Part shown: positions 1-9,008 of the stretch, piece by piece | Numbering within the stretch: position 1 is the stretch's first letter | Layout: every line of letters starts with the position of its first letter | DNA from: Rhodococcus jostii NBRC 16295 | Lineage (GTDB): Bacteria; Actinomycetota; Actinomycetes; Mycobacteriales; Mycobacteriaceae | Direction of reading: 5' to 3' | DNA length: 64,000 nt | Assembly: GCF_001894825.1 (NCBI RefSeq) | Contig: NZ_BCWY01000001.1 | Location: 62,001 to 126,000, forward strand | The notes under the pieces: model-generated | What the model saw: the letters and a program-made list of their open reading frames with translations, nothing else | Database searches by the model: none | What the model was told of the DNA's origin: nothing | Translations under genes and position numbers: made by a program

Positions 1-639
1 ACGGATGCGGTGTGGATCCAGATGAGCACCGTAGGCGTCGAATCCTGCACCCGTCTCGTGGACCTCGCGGGCAGGAACGGCGTCGTCCTCGTCGACGCCC
101 CGGTCTCCGGAAGCACCGCCCCGGCCGTGGCGGGGGAGCTGGTCGTCCTCGCCGCGGGGGCACGCCCGGTCCGGTCTCGGGTGGCGCCGATCTTCGAGGT
201 CCTCGGCCGGCGGACTCTGTGGCTCGAGCGTGCCGGTGACGGCAGCCGGCTCAAACTCGCTCTCAACAACTGGCTGGCGGTGCTGGTCGAGGGAATGGCC
301 GAAACCCTCACCCTCAGTGAAGCTCTCGGAATCGACCCCGAGCTGTTCCTGGATGCCGTAACCGGGGGCCCGATGGCGTCGGACTACGCGATGAGCAAGG
401 GCGCGGCGATGCTCGGTGCCGACTTCAGCCCGGGTTTTCCGTTGCGGCTCGCGGTCAAGGATGCCGAACTGGTGTCTTACGCCGCGCGCCAGCTCGGGGT
501 CGAGCTCGCTCTCACCGGTGCGTTGCTGCCGCGCTGGCATGACGCCGTCACCGGCGGCCATGGGGACGACGACGTCGCGTCGGCGGTCACTGCCCCGGCG
601 ATGACCGCGGTCGCCACGCGGGTCGACGCACGAGGCTGA
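1..639 (+). CDS. 3-hydroxyisobutyrate dehydrogenase-family oxidoreductase, 5' partial
   Basis: NAD(P)-dependent beta-hydroxyacid dehydrogenase of the HIBADH/6-phosphogluconate family; members oxidise 3-hydroxyacids or reduce tartronate or succinate semialdehydes in the cytosol. The frame is open from base 1, so the Rossmann N-terminus (roughly 80 residues of a usual ~290) lies outside the window. Visible are the MSTVG stretch closing the nucleotide domain, the substrate-binding loop VDAPVSGS, and the catalytic-lysine region GDGSRLKLALNN, followed by the all-helical C-terminal domain. The stop is 5 bp before a cupin gene in the same direction, so the two are probably co-transcribed. The family is secure; the substrate cannot be called. 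Confidence 0.85.
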   Translation, partial: TDAVWIQMSTVGVESCTRLVDLAGRNGVVLVDAPVSGSTAPAVAGELVVLAAGARPVRSRVAPIFEVLGRRTLWLERAGDGSRLKLALNNWLAVLVEGMAETLTLSEALGIDPELFLDAVTGGPMASDYAMSKGAAMLGADFSPGFPLRLAVKDAELVSYAARQLGVELALTGALLPRWHDAVTGGHGDDDVASAVTAPAMTAVATRVDARG

Positions 640-644
640 GGACC

Positions 645-1127
645 ATGAGCAGCGATGACGAGTTCCATCCAGACCTGCAGACGACGAACACCGAGTACGT
701 GGACTCGTCGCTGCGCACCCGGGTACACCATGTCAAGGCGTCGGAGCTGAGCTCCGGGACGGCCCAGACCGAGGGTATGCAGAGATTCGCCGCGATCAGT
801 GGCCGCTCGGTCGGGTCGGAAAAGATCTGGATGGGGGAGACCGTGGTGTCGCCGGAGACGGTGTCGGACAACCACCACCACGGCGAGTCGGAAACGGCGA
901 TCTTCGTGCGGAGCGGACACCCTCAGTTCGTCTTCCACGACGGGACAGGGGAGGTGCGCATCGCCACGAGTCCCGGCGACTACATCTTCGTCCCGCCGTA
1001 CGTTCCGCATCGCGAAGAGAATCCGGACTCCGACACCCCCGCGGTGATCGTGATCGCACGCAGCACTCAAGAAGCCATCGTGGTCAATCTTCCTGAACTG
1101 TATGCACTCTCGGAATCACCTGAGTGA
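645..1127 (+). CDS. cupin-domain protein
   Basis: Small single-domain cupin of 160 residues, a double-stranded beta-helix protein that usually binds one metal ion. The first cupin motif is clear around residues 83-90 (the HHHGESETAIF region, histidines and glutamate as likely ligands). The second appears as PGDYIFVPPYVPHREEN, with a histidine as fourth ligand. The start at 645 is 5 bp after the upstream dehydrogenase stop and preceded by a GAGG-type sequence, which suggests translational coupling. Cupins of this kind act as dioxygenases, isomerases or sensory domains of small-molecule pathways. Being paired with a hydroxyacid dehydrogenase suggests a catabolic role, but the substrate is unknown. 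Confidence 0.8.
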   Translation: MSSDDEFHPDLQTTNTEYVDSSLRTRVHHVKASELSSGTAQTEGMQRFAAISGRSVGSEKIWMGETVVSPETVSDNHHHGESETAIFVRSGHPQFVFHDGTGEVRIATSPGDYIFVPPYVPHREENPDSDTPAVIVIARSTQEAIVVNLPELYALSESPE

Positions 1128-1772
1128 ACCGACTTTTCTCCGCCGGTCTCTCGGGCGAGGGGAACCGCCGTGTGCTTGTCGCGGCTTACGTGAGCGAGGG
1201 CGGGGAGCCACCTGTCCACGTTCGCGCACGTTCTCGGAACTGGCCGTCGTGCACAACCGTGTTCCTGATGGTCACAGAGGGCCGCTCGAGAAACGATCCG
1301 TTGGCGGTGTGAGTCAGTTGAGCGGAGGGTGTCACTGGTCCTGGCAGTGATTCCGGCGGCGAGCTCAATGTTCCGCGCGGTCTGCTGCTGGCCGGTACTC
1401 CCTGAATTCCAGCTGGTAGGTAGCGGTGATGGGTATCAGCGGTGACGACGGGGATTCGCTGCAGCGCAATGCCTACAATACGTTCGGATCGGCCAACTTA
1501 GGAGTACCACCACGAGGATCGGACTAACCTACATCACCCCGGTCTTGGCGGGCCCGGCCAGCTTTGCGCGCTCACCGTTACCTCGCGTCCCCGATCGAGC
1601 CGAAACATGGACGAGTCGGCGCCTTTTGGGAGTCCCCGTCGCCGGTCAGCGAGTCGATCGGCCGCCGCAGTGGAGGCAGCCGGTGGTAGCGCGACTTTCG
1701 CCGCGGGGAGAGCGAGGGGAGGGGCCCGCGGTGGGCTACTCGGCCTTGGCAGGCAACAGATTCCGCGACTGC
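1128..1772. other. intergenic region, no gene seen
   Basis: A 645-bp gap between the cupin gene and the convergent sensor kinase gene. The short frames here have skewed arginine/serine-rich translations and no family resemblance. An AT-richer patch near 1470-1500 could be a promoter, but no gene follows it. I see no strong hairpin. Confidence 0.4.
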
Positions 1773-3329
1773 TCATGGCGGCGGCCGCCGCGATCGGACC
1801 GGTTCGACCGGGATCGTGACGTGCAGCACCGTCCCGTTTCCGGGTTGACTCGTGATCTCCAAGTGTCCGCCGAGAGCCTCGACGCGGTCGATGAGGCCGA
1901 TCAGTCCTGACCCTTTGCGCGAGTCGGCGCCCCCGACGCCGTCGTCTTGGATCATGAGATCGAGAGTGTCGTCCTCGGCTCGTGCGGACACGTGCACCTC
2001 GGAGGCTTGGGCGTGCTTGGCGGCGTTGGTGAGAGTTTCGGAAACCACGTAGTAGGCGGCGACTTCGGCGGATTCGGGCAACGGTCGATCAACGGCGATG
2101 TCTAATGTGACGGGGACGGCGGAGCGGCGAGCCAGCGTCCGAATCGCCGAGCCCAGCCCTCCCTTTGACAGTATCGCCGGATGGATCCCGCGGGAGAACT
2201 GCTGGAGATCCTCCGAGACGCCGGTCAACCCCGACACGATGTGAGACAGCTGCTCCTTGAGGTCGTTTTGTGGGGGTGGCACCGATGCCTCGGCCTTGCG
2301 TAGCTCGAGCCCGAGCGAGACCAGCCGCTGCTGGGCTCCGTCGTGCAAATCGCGTTCCAGGCGACGCCGGGCCTGATCGCCCGCCGCAACGATCCGAGCC
2401 CGCGAGGCGAGGAGTTCGGCACGGGTGGCAGCGTTGGCGACCGCGGTCGCGACAAGATCGGCAAAGTCGCTCGTCCGCGCCTCGGTGTCCGCGAGGAGCG
2501 GCTCGGGCCGCAACGAACCGACGGCCGCCATTCCCCAAACCCGTTCATCGACAATGATCGGAACCGCCACCGTGGAACGCAGACCCATTTCTCGAAGCCG
2601 TGCGGCTACGGAGTCAGGAGCTTTCTGCAGCTCCGACCCGTCCAGGCGTGCAGCCCGCCCGGTGTGATACACCCTCGTTGCGATGTTGTCGCCTTCCGAC
2701 AAGGTGTGGCGTTCGCCGACACGTGGCGCACGCATGATCCCCGGCGCGGGGGCAGCGACGGCAACCACGGTCGCCATGCCATCGTCGAAGCTGTTCACCG
2801 ACGCGGTGGCCGCATTCAGGCATCGGGCCAGCTCGTCGGCCACCGCGGAGAACACCTCCGAGGGGCTCGCCCCACGCGCCACTCGGGTTGCCACCCGTCG
2901 CAGTGCGGCCTGCTGGTCTGCGAGCACGCCGAGCTGGTCCCGGCTTGCCTCGGCCTCCCGGCGGCGTTGTTCTGCCTCGGCGGTGCGCAGTCGGGCCTGG
3001 CCCGCGAGAACGTTGGCCAAAAACGCGATCGGAAGAAAGATGACGATCGCCATCCAGTCCTCGACTTCGCTCGGGAGGACGCTCCCGTTGGTCTCGAGAT
3101 GGACGTAGACATAGACCAGGGCGCTCGCCAGCGTCGTTGCCACCGAGAGCCCGAATCCCCACCCGGCCGATACCACCAGCACCCCCAGGAGGAAGACCGC
3201 ACCGAAGGTGTTCCCGGGGGCGAGGTGCTCGAGCAGAAGCACCAGGAGGCTCTCCACCGCGATCAGGGACGCGGCGACCACGATTCCGAGCCACAGCGGC
3301 GGGGTGGTCGGGTGTACCAACAGCGACAT
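1773..3329 (-). CDS. sensor histidine kinase, DUF4118 + GAF + NarL-type kinase
   Basis: Membrane-bound sensor kinase of the HisKA_3 (NarL/DesK-like) class, about 518 residues from the ATG at 3329. Residues 10-110 are hydrophobic and resemble the DUF4118 four-helix sensor domain of KdpD-like kinases. A short coiled coil (AEAEQRRREAEA) and a GAF domain (about 140-310) follow. The dimerisation/phosphoacceptor helix carries the H-box LERDLHDGAQQRL, and the C-terminal ATPase has the N-box ETLTNAAKHA and the G-box DDGVGGA...GSGLIGL. The frame stays open far upstream, but that extension translates as arginine-rich sequence and overlaps the aquaporin gene, so it was excluded. No response regulator gene is adjacent, which makes it an orphan kinase here. 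Confidence 0.87.
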   Translation of the reverse strand: MSLLVHPTTPPLWLGIVVAASLIAVESLLVLLLEHLAPGNTFGAVFLLGVLVVSAGWGFGLSVATTLASALVYVYVHLETNGSVLPSEVEDWMAIVIFLPIAFLANVLAGQARLRTAEAEQRRREAEASRDQLGVLADQQAALRRVATRVARGASPSEVFSAVADELARCLNAATASVNSFDDGMATVVAVAAPAPGIMRAPRVGERHTLSEGDNIATRVYHTGRAARLDGSELQKAPDSVAARLREMGLRSTVAVPIIVDERVWGMAAVGSLRPEPLLADTEARTSDFADLVATAVANAATRAELLASRARIVAAGDQARRRLERDLHDGAQQRLVSLGLELRKAEASVPPPQNDLKEQLSHIVSGLTGVSEDLQQFSRGIHPAILSKGGLGSAIRTLARRSAVPVTLDIAVDRPLPESAEVAAYYVVSETLTNAAKHAQASEVHVSARAEDDTLDLMIQDDGVGGADSRKGSGLIGLIDRVEALGGHLEITSQPGNGTVLHVTIPVEPVRSRRPPP

Positions 3330-3553
3330 CACACGAGCGCGCGGCGGGCGTGTAGGTGTTGGCGCGTCAAGATCGCGGCCCGCGGACGTCACGCCTGGCG
3401 TGTACGGCGACCAGTTGGGCAGTCGTGACCACTTCCGAGCCATCACGCAAGCCCACATCATATTGCGGACTTGAACAAGGCCGTGACCCGCCCACGGGCG
3501 GAGGGTGACAGGTGACCGCAGCGGCGAAACCGGGCCCGTCGGCGGCCGCCACA

Positions 3554-4207
3554 TCATGTGTCGCCGGGGGCGAGCGCGAGTAAGGCGAATCCAGCAGCGG
3601 TGCCGGCGCCGGTACTGAGGACAACGGCCGGGTTGAATCCGCCACCGGAGATCGTGCCGACCGCGAACGCTCCTGCCACCACCGTGAATCCAATCATCAG
3701 ACCGTAGAGCGAGTTGTCCGGTGGGCTGCGGCGGGTGGCGACGTTGAGCACCAGGCAGCACAGGGCGAAGGTGAACAACTGCTCGACCACCCACACCGTC
3801 GCTGGGGTGTGGCCGGGCGGGGTCACCGCCGCCACGGTGCCGGCGTGCGCCGGATCGACGAACCCACGCACCGCCGCCGCGGCGAGCAGGCCGGCGCCGA
3901 GCTGGACAACGCAGTACTCGGCGGCAGTACGGGGCCCGATCCGGCCGCGCACCAGCGTCACCATTGTCATCGCCGGGTTGTAGTGGCCACAGCAGTGGTG
4001 CGCCCGAGCGTAGATCATCACCATCAGGACCGCGCCGAGGGCCAACGGGGCCACCGGGCCGCCCCCAAGCGCGGCGGCGCCGACCGTGAATACCAGCAAG
4101 AACGTGCGGATCGACTCCACCGCGTACTTCATCCCCGGCCGTCGGGTGAGCAGAGCGGTGGCCTGTTCGCGGGTCACCACCTCGACGGCGTCCGGTGAGG
4201 GGACCAT
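3554..4207 (-). CDS. MIP-family aquaporin-like channel
   Basis: Integral membrane channel of the major intrinsic protein family, for water or small neutral solutes. Both half-helix signatures are present: HYNPAMT in the first repeat and GFNPAVV in the second, with hydrophobic segments between them. The ATG at 4207 is preferred over the GTG two codons upstream because AGGAGG stands 7 nt before it. At 217 residues it is slightly short. Only about 20 residues follow the second NPA motif, so the last helix is abbreviated, and the arginine commonly found after the second NPA is replaced by valine. No other frame continues the missing helix, so this looks like a natural short form rather than a frameshift. 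It is transcribed toward the sensor kinase with a 224-bp gap. Confidence 0.8.
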   Translation of the reverse strand: MVPSPDAVEVVTREQATALLTRRPGMKYAVESIRTFLLVFTVGAAALGGGPVAPLALGAVLMVMIYARAHHCCGHYNPAMTMVTLVRGRIGPRTAAEYCVVQLGAGLLAAAAVRGFVDPAHAGTVAAVTPPGHTPATVWVVEQLFTFALCCLVLNVATRRSPPDNSLYGLMIGFTVVAGAFAVGTISGGGFNPAVVLSTGAGTAAGFALLALAPGDT

Positions 4208-4213
4208 GTCCAC

Positions 4214-4915
4214 GCCTCCTGCAAACTTGGTTCCGGGGGGCTTCTAGAATCGCCGCCCGGCGCCGCCCGTGTCGTTACCACTGGCGCCTATCTGCGCCCC
4301 CCGGTCAGCCCCACCAGGCGCATACCTGCTAGCTGCAACGCCTGTCCGGGAGGTCGGACCCTGCGCGGTTCGTGCTCGCGATCCTCTCCCGCTGCGGTGG
4401 ACCGGCCGGGATCCGGAAGACAGACCCCACCCTGTGGCGCACCGCGGAGGCAGCGGCAGCACCGCCGGGGGGATCGATTCGACCGTCGTGTCGGACGATG
4501 TGCTGCCGGTGCGAGTCGATCCGATCATCGTGTTGCAGGATGTGCTCCGCCGCCCGGGCCCCGACACAGCGGACGCCGCCGAGCATCTGCGCCGGGCAAT
4601 CCTGGAAGGAAAATGGCGTGGCTGACGTCGTCCGCCGTCGCCGGTAGCGAGGACTTGCATGCGAGCGGGCTCGCTCGAGGTTATCTGGAGTGGGACCCCG
4701 CTTGGGTGGACACCTCGTGTAGGAGGTAGTTCGTCATCGGGTCGCCGCCCAATGTTGGATTTTCTTTGATCGAGCGTGGGCTATTTGACTGGACGACTTT
4801 GAGGGCCCGCGAGTACTTCCCCAGTCGCCTGTGCCGCGACATATGCAGGGCGGCTTCGCCGTCGCTGACGGTAGGACCGACGGGCTACGTGAGCTTCCGA
4901 CCGTCGGGACCGAGG
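4214..4915. other. intergenic region, no convincing gene
   Basis: About 700 bp between the aquaporin gene and the AbiEii toxin gene. One plus-strand frame ending near 4625 has a protein-like tail (VLPVRVDPIIVLQDVLRR) but no recognisable start, ribosome site or family. It may be the remnant of a small gene. Nothing else is supported. Confidence 0.35.
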
Positions 4916-5833
4916 CTAGGGCAGGGCAATCCAGATCGCGGCGTTCGGGTCCCAGGACGCGGTCTTGATCTGGTTTGAGAGGACGGGGTCGAGCGCTGCT
5001 CCGACAAGCCGTAGTGCGCCCTCGAGGTCGGCTGCTGTGGTGGGCAGACTCGGTACGGCGCGGGCGGTCCTGGCGTAGCCGGCGACCCACTGACCGGCTG
5101 GACTCGACATGGTCGGGGGCAGTGTGAGTCCACGGCGTTGGGCTTCGTGCGCGAGCGCGTGGCCCACAGCTTCGGCGTCGAATGACCAGCAGGACACGAT
5201 GAAGGCGAGATCGACCAAATCGTGATAGCGCGACGAGGGGTTCTTTGCCTCGCCGTACAACCCGTACATTGCGCACACCTTGTCCGCGATCTGGGACGGG
5301 AGTGGATACAGGGCGAATGTCGGCATCGCCGCCAGCTCGTCCATCGTCACCACCGGCCGCGGCTGCTGATAGTCGATCGGTCCGATCGGCAGAAGGTCGG
5401 TGGCCAGGTCGATGGGGAACGCATAGAGCTGTTCAACTCCGAGGTACACATCAACTTTCAGGGTGGCGCCCGCGACGCCGCCGGTCATCTCCGCCGGTTC
5501 GTCTCGTACTTGGAAGCGGAACGGATCCAGGTCGCTGACTCCGGCCGCTGACTTCAGCTCAGCCACCGCATCGTCGAGTTCGGCGTCAGTGTGCAGGAGG
5601 TCGATGTCGCGGCTGTAGCGGGCATCCGGGAGCCGCACGATCAGGGATGCTCCGCCTTTCAACAGCCATCGGTCGCCGGGTTGTGAGAAGACGCGAACGA
5701 GGAAACGCTGAAGGTAGAACTCCCGATGCAGGTGCTCGAACACGCGGCCGCGTTCCTTCGACTCTTTCTTGAGTCGATCTTTGAGGGACCGTTTGAACGC
5801 CGCCGGCGTGCGTGCAGCCGAGCTTCTCGGCAT
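4916..5833 (-). CDS. AbiEii/AbiGii-type nucleotidyltransferase toxin
   Basis: Toxin half of a type IV toxin-antitoxin (AbiE) system, 305 residues. AbiEii proteins are nucleotidyltransferase-fold enzymes linked to phage abortive infection and reversible growth arrest. Visible hallmarks are the first motif LLKGGASL (residues 57-64), the acidic second motif RYSRDIDLL (residues 72-80, with the paired aspartates) and conserved downstream stretches including LPSQIADKVCAM and RYHDLVDLAFI. It follows the antitoxin gene in the same direction after 87 bp, the standard AbiEi-AbiEii order. The chain has full family length with no disruption, so the toxin should be intact. Confidence 0.88.
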   Translation of the reverse strand: MPRSSAARTPAAFKRSLKDRLKKESKERGRVFEHLHREFYLQRFLVRVFSQPGDRWLLKGGASLIVRLPDARYSRDIDLLHTDAELDDAVAELKSAAGVSDLDPFRFQVRDEPAEMTGGVAGATLKVDVYLGVEQLYAFPIDLATDLLPIGPIDYQQPRPVVTMDELAAMPTFALYPLPSQIADKVCAMYGLYGEAKNPSSRYHDLVDLAFIVSCWSFDAEAVGHALAHEAQRRGLTLPPTMSSPAGQWVAGYARTARAVPSLPTTAADLEGALRLVGAALDPVLSNQIKTASWDPNAAIWIALP

Positions 5834-5920
5834 GTGTGTCTCATCATCTCTCGAATGGGGAAGGCGCAGAAGCTGATCGTCGGGTGCGGACTGCGAAAGG
5901 AGGGTGCCCCGCGGACCGCA

Positions 5921-6814
5921 CTATTGCCGGTCCGTTGCCCGCCGCATCGCTGCTTGCGACTGGTCGACTGCCGGCAGGTCGATTGCCTGCAGTGCGTTCC
6001 GAACCTGGTGAACGGTAGGGCTGTTCGCTACGGCGAAGGCGTCGCGGATGTGGTCGAGGCTGGGGCTGCTGGCCACGGCGAAGGCATCGAGGATTCCCTT
6101 CTGGTACACCGGCGTGAGATCCAGTGCTCCCTGGGTGGCCAGATGCTGACCGAGGGCGCGGGTCGACTTCGGGATGCCGGCTTCGGTGAGGAACCGGTCG
6201 AGCAGGCCCGAGCCGTCACCCAGCGCCGCACCGTACCTGTGGGCATACGGCCGCAGCACCGCGCTCACCTCGTCGGCGTCGGCGCGATTGGTGGTGAGTG
6301 CATCCCGGACGATGCCCGCGAGATGACCGCCATCGAGTTGATCGGCAGCAAGATCTGCGATCGTGACCAGCACGGTGGTCACCGGCAGGCCGCCCACGAG
6401 CGTCCACTGATCGGGGGCGTACGCCCGGACGTGGTAGCGGACATCGGAAAGACGTGATTGCCGCCGACGGGGCGTGGCGAATTCCATGACATCTGCGTCG
6501 AGGTCACCGAGGTCGTGCAGACGCGCGGCCGAGCGGCGACTGACGATCGCCGGGTGAGCGGCCTCCAGGCGCTCACCCGCGGTCTTGTGCGGGTCGATCA
6601 TGAGCCAGGCAGCGCGCAGCTGTTCGTCGGGCGCGCTCGGCGCACCGCTGATCCGGTACACGCCATGCCGCAGCCGCTCGACCGCGCCGGAGTTGGCCAG
6701 CCGAGCGACCTGCTGGGCGGAGAGATCGAGGTCACGCGCTTGCGCCATGGTGAACAGGCCCCATTGCCCGCCGGCAAGGTCCGCCAGGTCTAGGATGCGA
6801 ATATCACTAGGCAT
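5921..6814 (-). CDS. AbiEi-type antitoxin, transcriptional autorepressor
   Basis: Cognate antitoxin of the AbiE module, 297 residues. The N-terminal winged-helix region (GLFTMAQARDLDLSAQQVARLANSGAVERLRHGVYRI) is the AbiEi signature, a domain that in characterised AbiEi proteins binds inverted repeats before its own gene. The C-terminal half is needed for antitoxicity in studied members. It contains a tandem 15-residue duplication (DAFAVASSPSLDHIR then DAFAVANSPTVHQVR) near residues 245-275, so the region has grown by an in-frame repeat. The ATG at 6814 lies 1 bp from an 8-bp inverted-repeat pair, consistent with tight autoregulation. The AbiEii gene follows. Confidence 0.85.
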   Translation of the reverse strand: MPSDIRILDLADLAGGQWGLFTMAQARDLDLSAQQVARLANSGAVERLRHGVYRISGAPSAPDEQLRAAWLMIDPHKTAGERLEAAHPAIVSRRSAARLHDLGDLDADVMEFATPRRRQSRLSDVRYHVRAYAPDQWTLVGGLPVTTVLVTIADLAADQLDGGHLAGIVRDALTTNRADADEVSAVLRPYAHRYGAALGDGSGLLDRFLTEAGIPKSTRALGQHLATQGALDLTPVYQKGILDAFAVASSPSLDHIRDAFAVANSPTVHQVRNALQAIDLPAVDQSQAAMRRATDRQ

Positions 6815-6815
6815 G

Positions 6816-6850
6816 CTGCAATAATAACATCATGGAGGTAACTATTGCAG
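6816..6850 (-). promoter_or_regulatory. probable AbiEi operator overlapping promoter
   Basis: Perfect 8-bp inverted repeat: CTGCAATA at 6816-6823 and TATTGCAG at 6843-6850, separated by 19 bp. On the minus strand a TATTAT-like -10 element (6825-6820) lies within the proximal arm. Transcription would then begin within a few bases of the ATG at 6814, implying a nearly leaderless message. AbiEi repressors are known to bind paired inverted repeats in this position; binding here is inferred. Confidence 0.6.
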
Positions 6851-7106
6851 ACCGCATGACGATTGTTGCATCCCGGGGCTTGCGTTAGTAGATAAGCCCG
6901 GTGGCCTTGTTCGGACTGGCCGGGACTACAGAAGGGTTCGGGAGGCCGCACCCAATCTTCCCTCGGCCGCACCAATCGTTTTAGTGGTTGAACGAGGATG
7001 CCTGCGGCTGCAACTGCGTCCGCGGCGGAGATGATGGCCGTTTCGATGAGGCTGGCGTATTGCAAGCGCAGGTGGGCGCGCGATCCGCGGCAAATAGGAT
7101 CATTCG

Positions 7107-8021
7107 GTGCACAACGAAGATCACGACGATGACATCCTGTATCACTACACGTCGACAGCGGGGTTGCTGGGCATCCTGTCTCCAGTGGGGCAGCCCTCCG
7201 GGTGGGACGCGAAGATCACCACCACCGCAGGTTCGTTCTCGTTGTGGGCGACAGACGTTGTCTACCTCAACGACACAAAGGAACTGCAATACGGCCGAAA
7301 GCAACTGCTGCGAGAGCTCCGAGCACCGGTCGCTCCAGGTAGCGCAATGGACGGGACGGTCACTTGGCTGGAAGGAGTGCTTGGTGGCCACCTCGACGAC
7401 CCATTTGAGGTGGCCTCGGACATCTACGGCCCGGACCGGCTCAACTTCTACGCTGCGTGTTTCTGCGAGGACGGCGATCTACTGAGCCAGTGGCGCGGGT
7501 ATGGCTCTGACAAGGGGTACGCAATCGGCTTCCGGAAGTCAGCTCTGGAGGGCATGATTCGCCGGGCGGGTCACCCCCTGGCCGTTATGCCTGTCGATCC
7601 GCTCTCTCCGGTGACACGCCTTCGCAAGGTCGAATATGGCGACGCCGCCCAGATTCTCCAAGATGCCGCGAAGACAGTCGTTGCGAATGAAATGACGGAC
7701 CAAGAGGCAATGCAGCTGTGCCTTGAAGCACTCGCGCAGGTGAAGTCGCCAGCATTCGCAAGTGAGCGCGAGTGGCGGCTGTTCGATCTCGATCGGCAGA
7801 ACTACACGCCATGTGAATACAGGGTGGGGCCGACTGGAATCACACCGTATGTTCGATTGATGTACTTCGCGATGCCGGGAATGCCAGCCCCAATCGTCAA
7901 TGTACGCGTGGGTCCTGGCGCCGACATGGAACTTCGGTCGAGGGCCGCCGAACAGCTATTGAGGCAGAGGGGATTCGGCAATGTGGAGGTCATTCCCTCG
8001 AGAATCTCGTATCGAGGGTAG
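7107..8021 (+). CDS. DUF2971 family protein
   Basis: Protein of 304 residues with the recognisable DUF2971 pattern: an N-terminal YHYTSTAGLLGIL, then LNDTKELQYG, a central LLSQWRGYGSDKGYAIGF, and a late EREWRLF. No enzymatic role is firmly established for the family. The YHYT...L..I opening resembles that of ADP-ribosyltransferase-fold proteins such as DarT, but that is inference. The GTG start at 7107 has an AGGA-like sequence about 7 nt upstream. It is divergent from the AbiE module and sits in an accessory stretch between two toxin-antitoxin units, which makes a defence or toxin role plausible. A 7-bp stem overlaps its stop codon (7995-8018). Confidence 0.75.
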   Translation: MHNEDHDDDILYHYTSTAGLLGILSPVGQPSGWDAKITTTAGSFSLWATDVVYLNDTKELQYGRKQLLRELRAPVAPGSAMDGTVTWLEGVLGGHLDDPFEVASDIYGPDRLNFYAACFCEDGDLLSQWRGYGSDKGYAIGFRKSALEGMIRRAGHPLAVMPVDPLSPVTRLRKVEYGDAAQILQDAAKTVVANEMTDQEAMQLCLEALAQVKSPAFASEREWRLFDLDRQNYTPCEYRVGPTGITPYVRLMYFAMPGMPAPIVNVRVGPGADMELRSRAAEQLLRQRGFGNVEVIPSRISYRG

Positions 8022-8134
8022 GTGCGGGTAGCGGTTCGTGCGAGCGTGATGAAGATGAGCGCGAGGAGTTGGTGACCACCCACCCCCAGTTCCCGCGGCG
8101 GCCGGCGTCTGGGGGGGTGAGAGGGTGCGGGGGT

Positions 8135-8290
8135 ATGAGGTTCCGGCTGCCCACCACCCTTGCGACGGATTCGGATGTTGCGGCGATTGCGGGCTGAACG
8201 CGCTTCTGAAGGCGGTGGGGGGCCGGACCGGGACCTGGTTCGGCGAACTCGACCCGCTCGGTCCGGGGTGGCCCGCTGGGATCTAGGTGT
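8135..8290 (+). pseudogene. 5' fragment of a DUF6308-like gene (copy 1)
   Basis: From an ATG at 8135 the frame reads MRFRLPTTLATDSDVAAI and then hits a stop after a one-base loss. The shifted frame continues LNALLKAVGGRTGTWFGEL and DPLGPGWP, and a second shift precedes WDL. The same protein sequence, LPTTLATDPDVAAIEALNALL through APGWPAWDLE, recurs at 10222-10657, so this is a decayed, truncated paralogue. Similarity ends at about 8290. I link it to the actinobacterial DUF6308 group from the motif pattern only. Confidence 0.6.
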
Positions 8291-9008
8291 CGGGGAGCCG
8301 ATCTTCGCCGCAGGTTCTCCTAAATTGGAATCGACAGAGCATTCGCACAGCGCCGCAGATTCATTCACGCAGCGTATTGACAGATCGACCCGCTTCGAGG
8401 AGCAAATGGATGCGGTGCTGAGCTGGCGATGGGTCTAACCGCGCGCCGTTCTGGAGGCGCTCGTGAACGAGTTCCCGCATCTTGACAAGGGGATCTGGAC
8501 CGGATGCGCGAGGAGTGCAAGCTCCTCCGCCGGCGGCTGCGCGGCAAGAGTGTGCACGGGGGCAAGGTCGCTTCCATCGGGCTTGTCCCCGGCGTCGCCA
8601 TAGGCGGTGGGCAGTACGTCTCGGTAGAGCCGCAGGTTGACTGGGGCGGCGCGACGTTGGCCGGAATGGCCGCCCTGAGTGATGGTGCGATTGCCGCGGG
8701 TGGGCTTGGTTCCGCCGGGAACACCGTCCTAAACGCTGAGTTCGGTGGCATCGCCGGAGCGGGCGTCCTCCCCTCCACGGCGTCACGCGTCACTGGGGAG
8801 ATGATCTCGCGCGGACGAATAGGGAACTTCCTGGTCCGGTGAGTTGAACTGGCTGACGATATGTCCTCGGGGGCACGCGACTGACCTCCTCGTGGTGGGT
8901 GCAGCCTGCCACCACGGGGGGATCCTGCCGCCGTACAAACGTCGCGGATGCGAGACTGTACGGATCTGGCAGTGCTACATGCGATACGAGAGGAGGACCG
9001 CGACCGAG
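8291..9008. other. region with no confident gene
   Basis: About 700 bp between the truncated DUF6308-like fragment and the VapB45-like gene. A plus-strand frame ending at 8842 has a glycine/alanine-rich translation (VDWGGATLAGMAALSDGAI region) but no recognised family and no good ribosome site. The antisense frame is also open, as is common at high GC. An AGGAGG at 8991-8996 belongs to the next gene. Confidence 0.35.

Noticed and set aside
2343..3428. 361-codon plus-strand frame antisense to the sensor kinase
   Set aside because: No domain pattern; it mirrors the kinase gene codon periodicity, as expected in high-GC DNA.
1773..3794. 673-codon open frame extending the sensor kinase upstream
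   Set aside because: The extra N-terminus is arginine-rich, overlaps the aquaporin gene and has no membrane or domain features. The ATG at 3329 fits the family.
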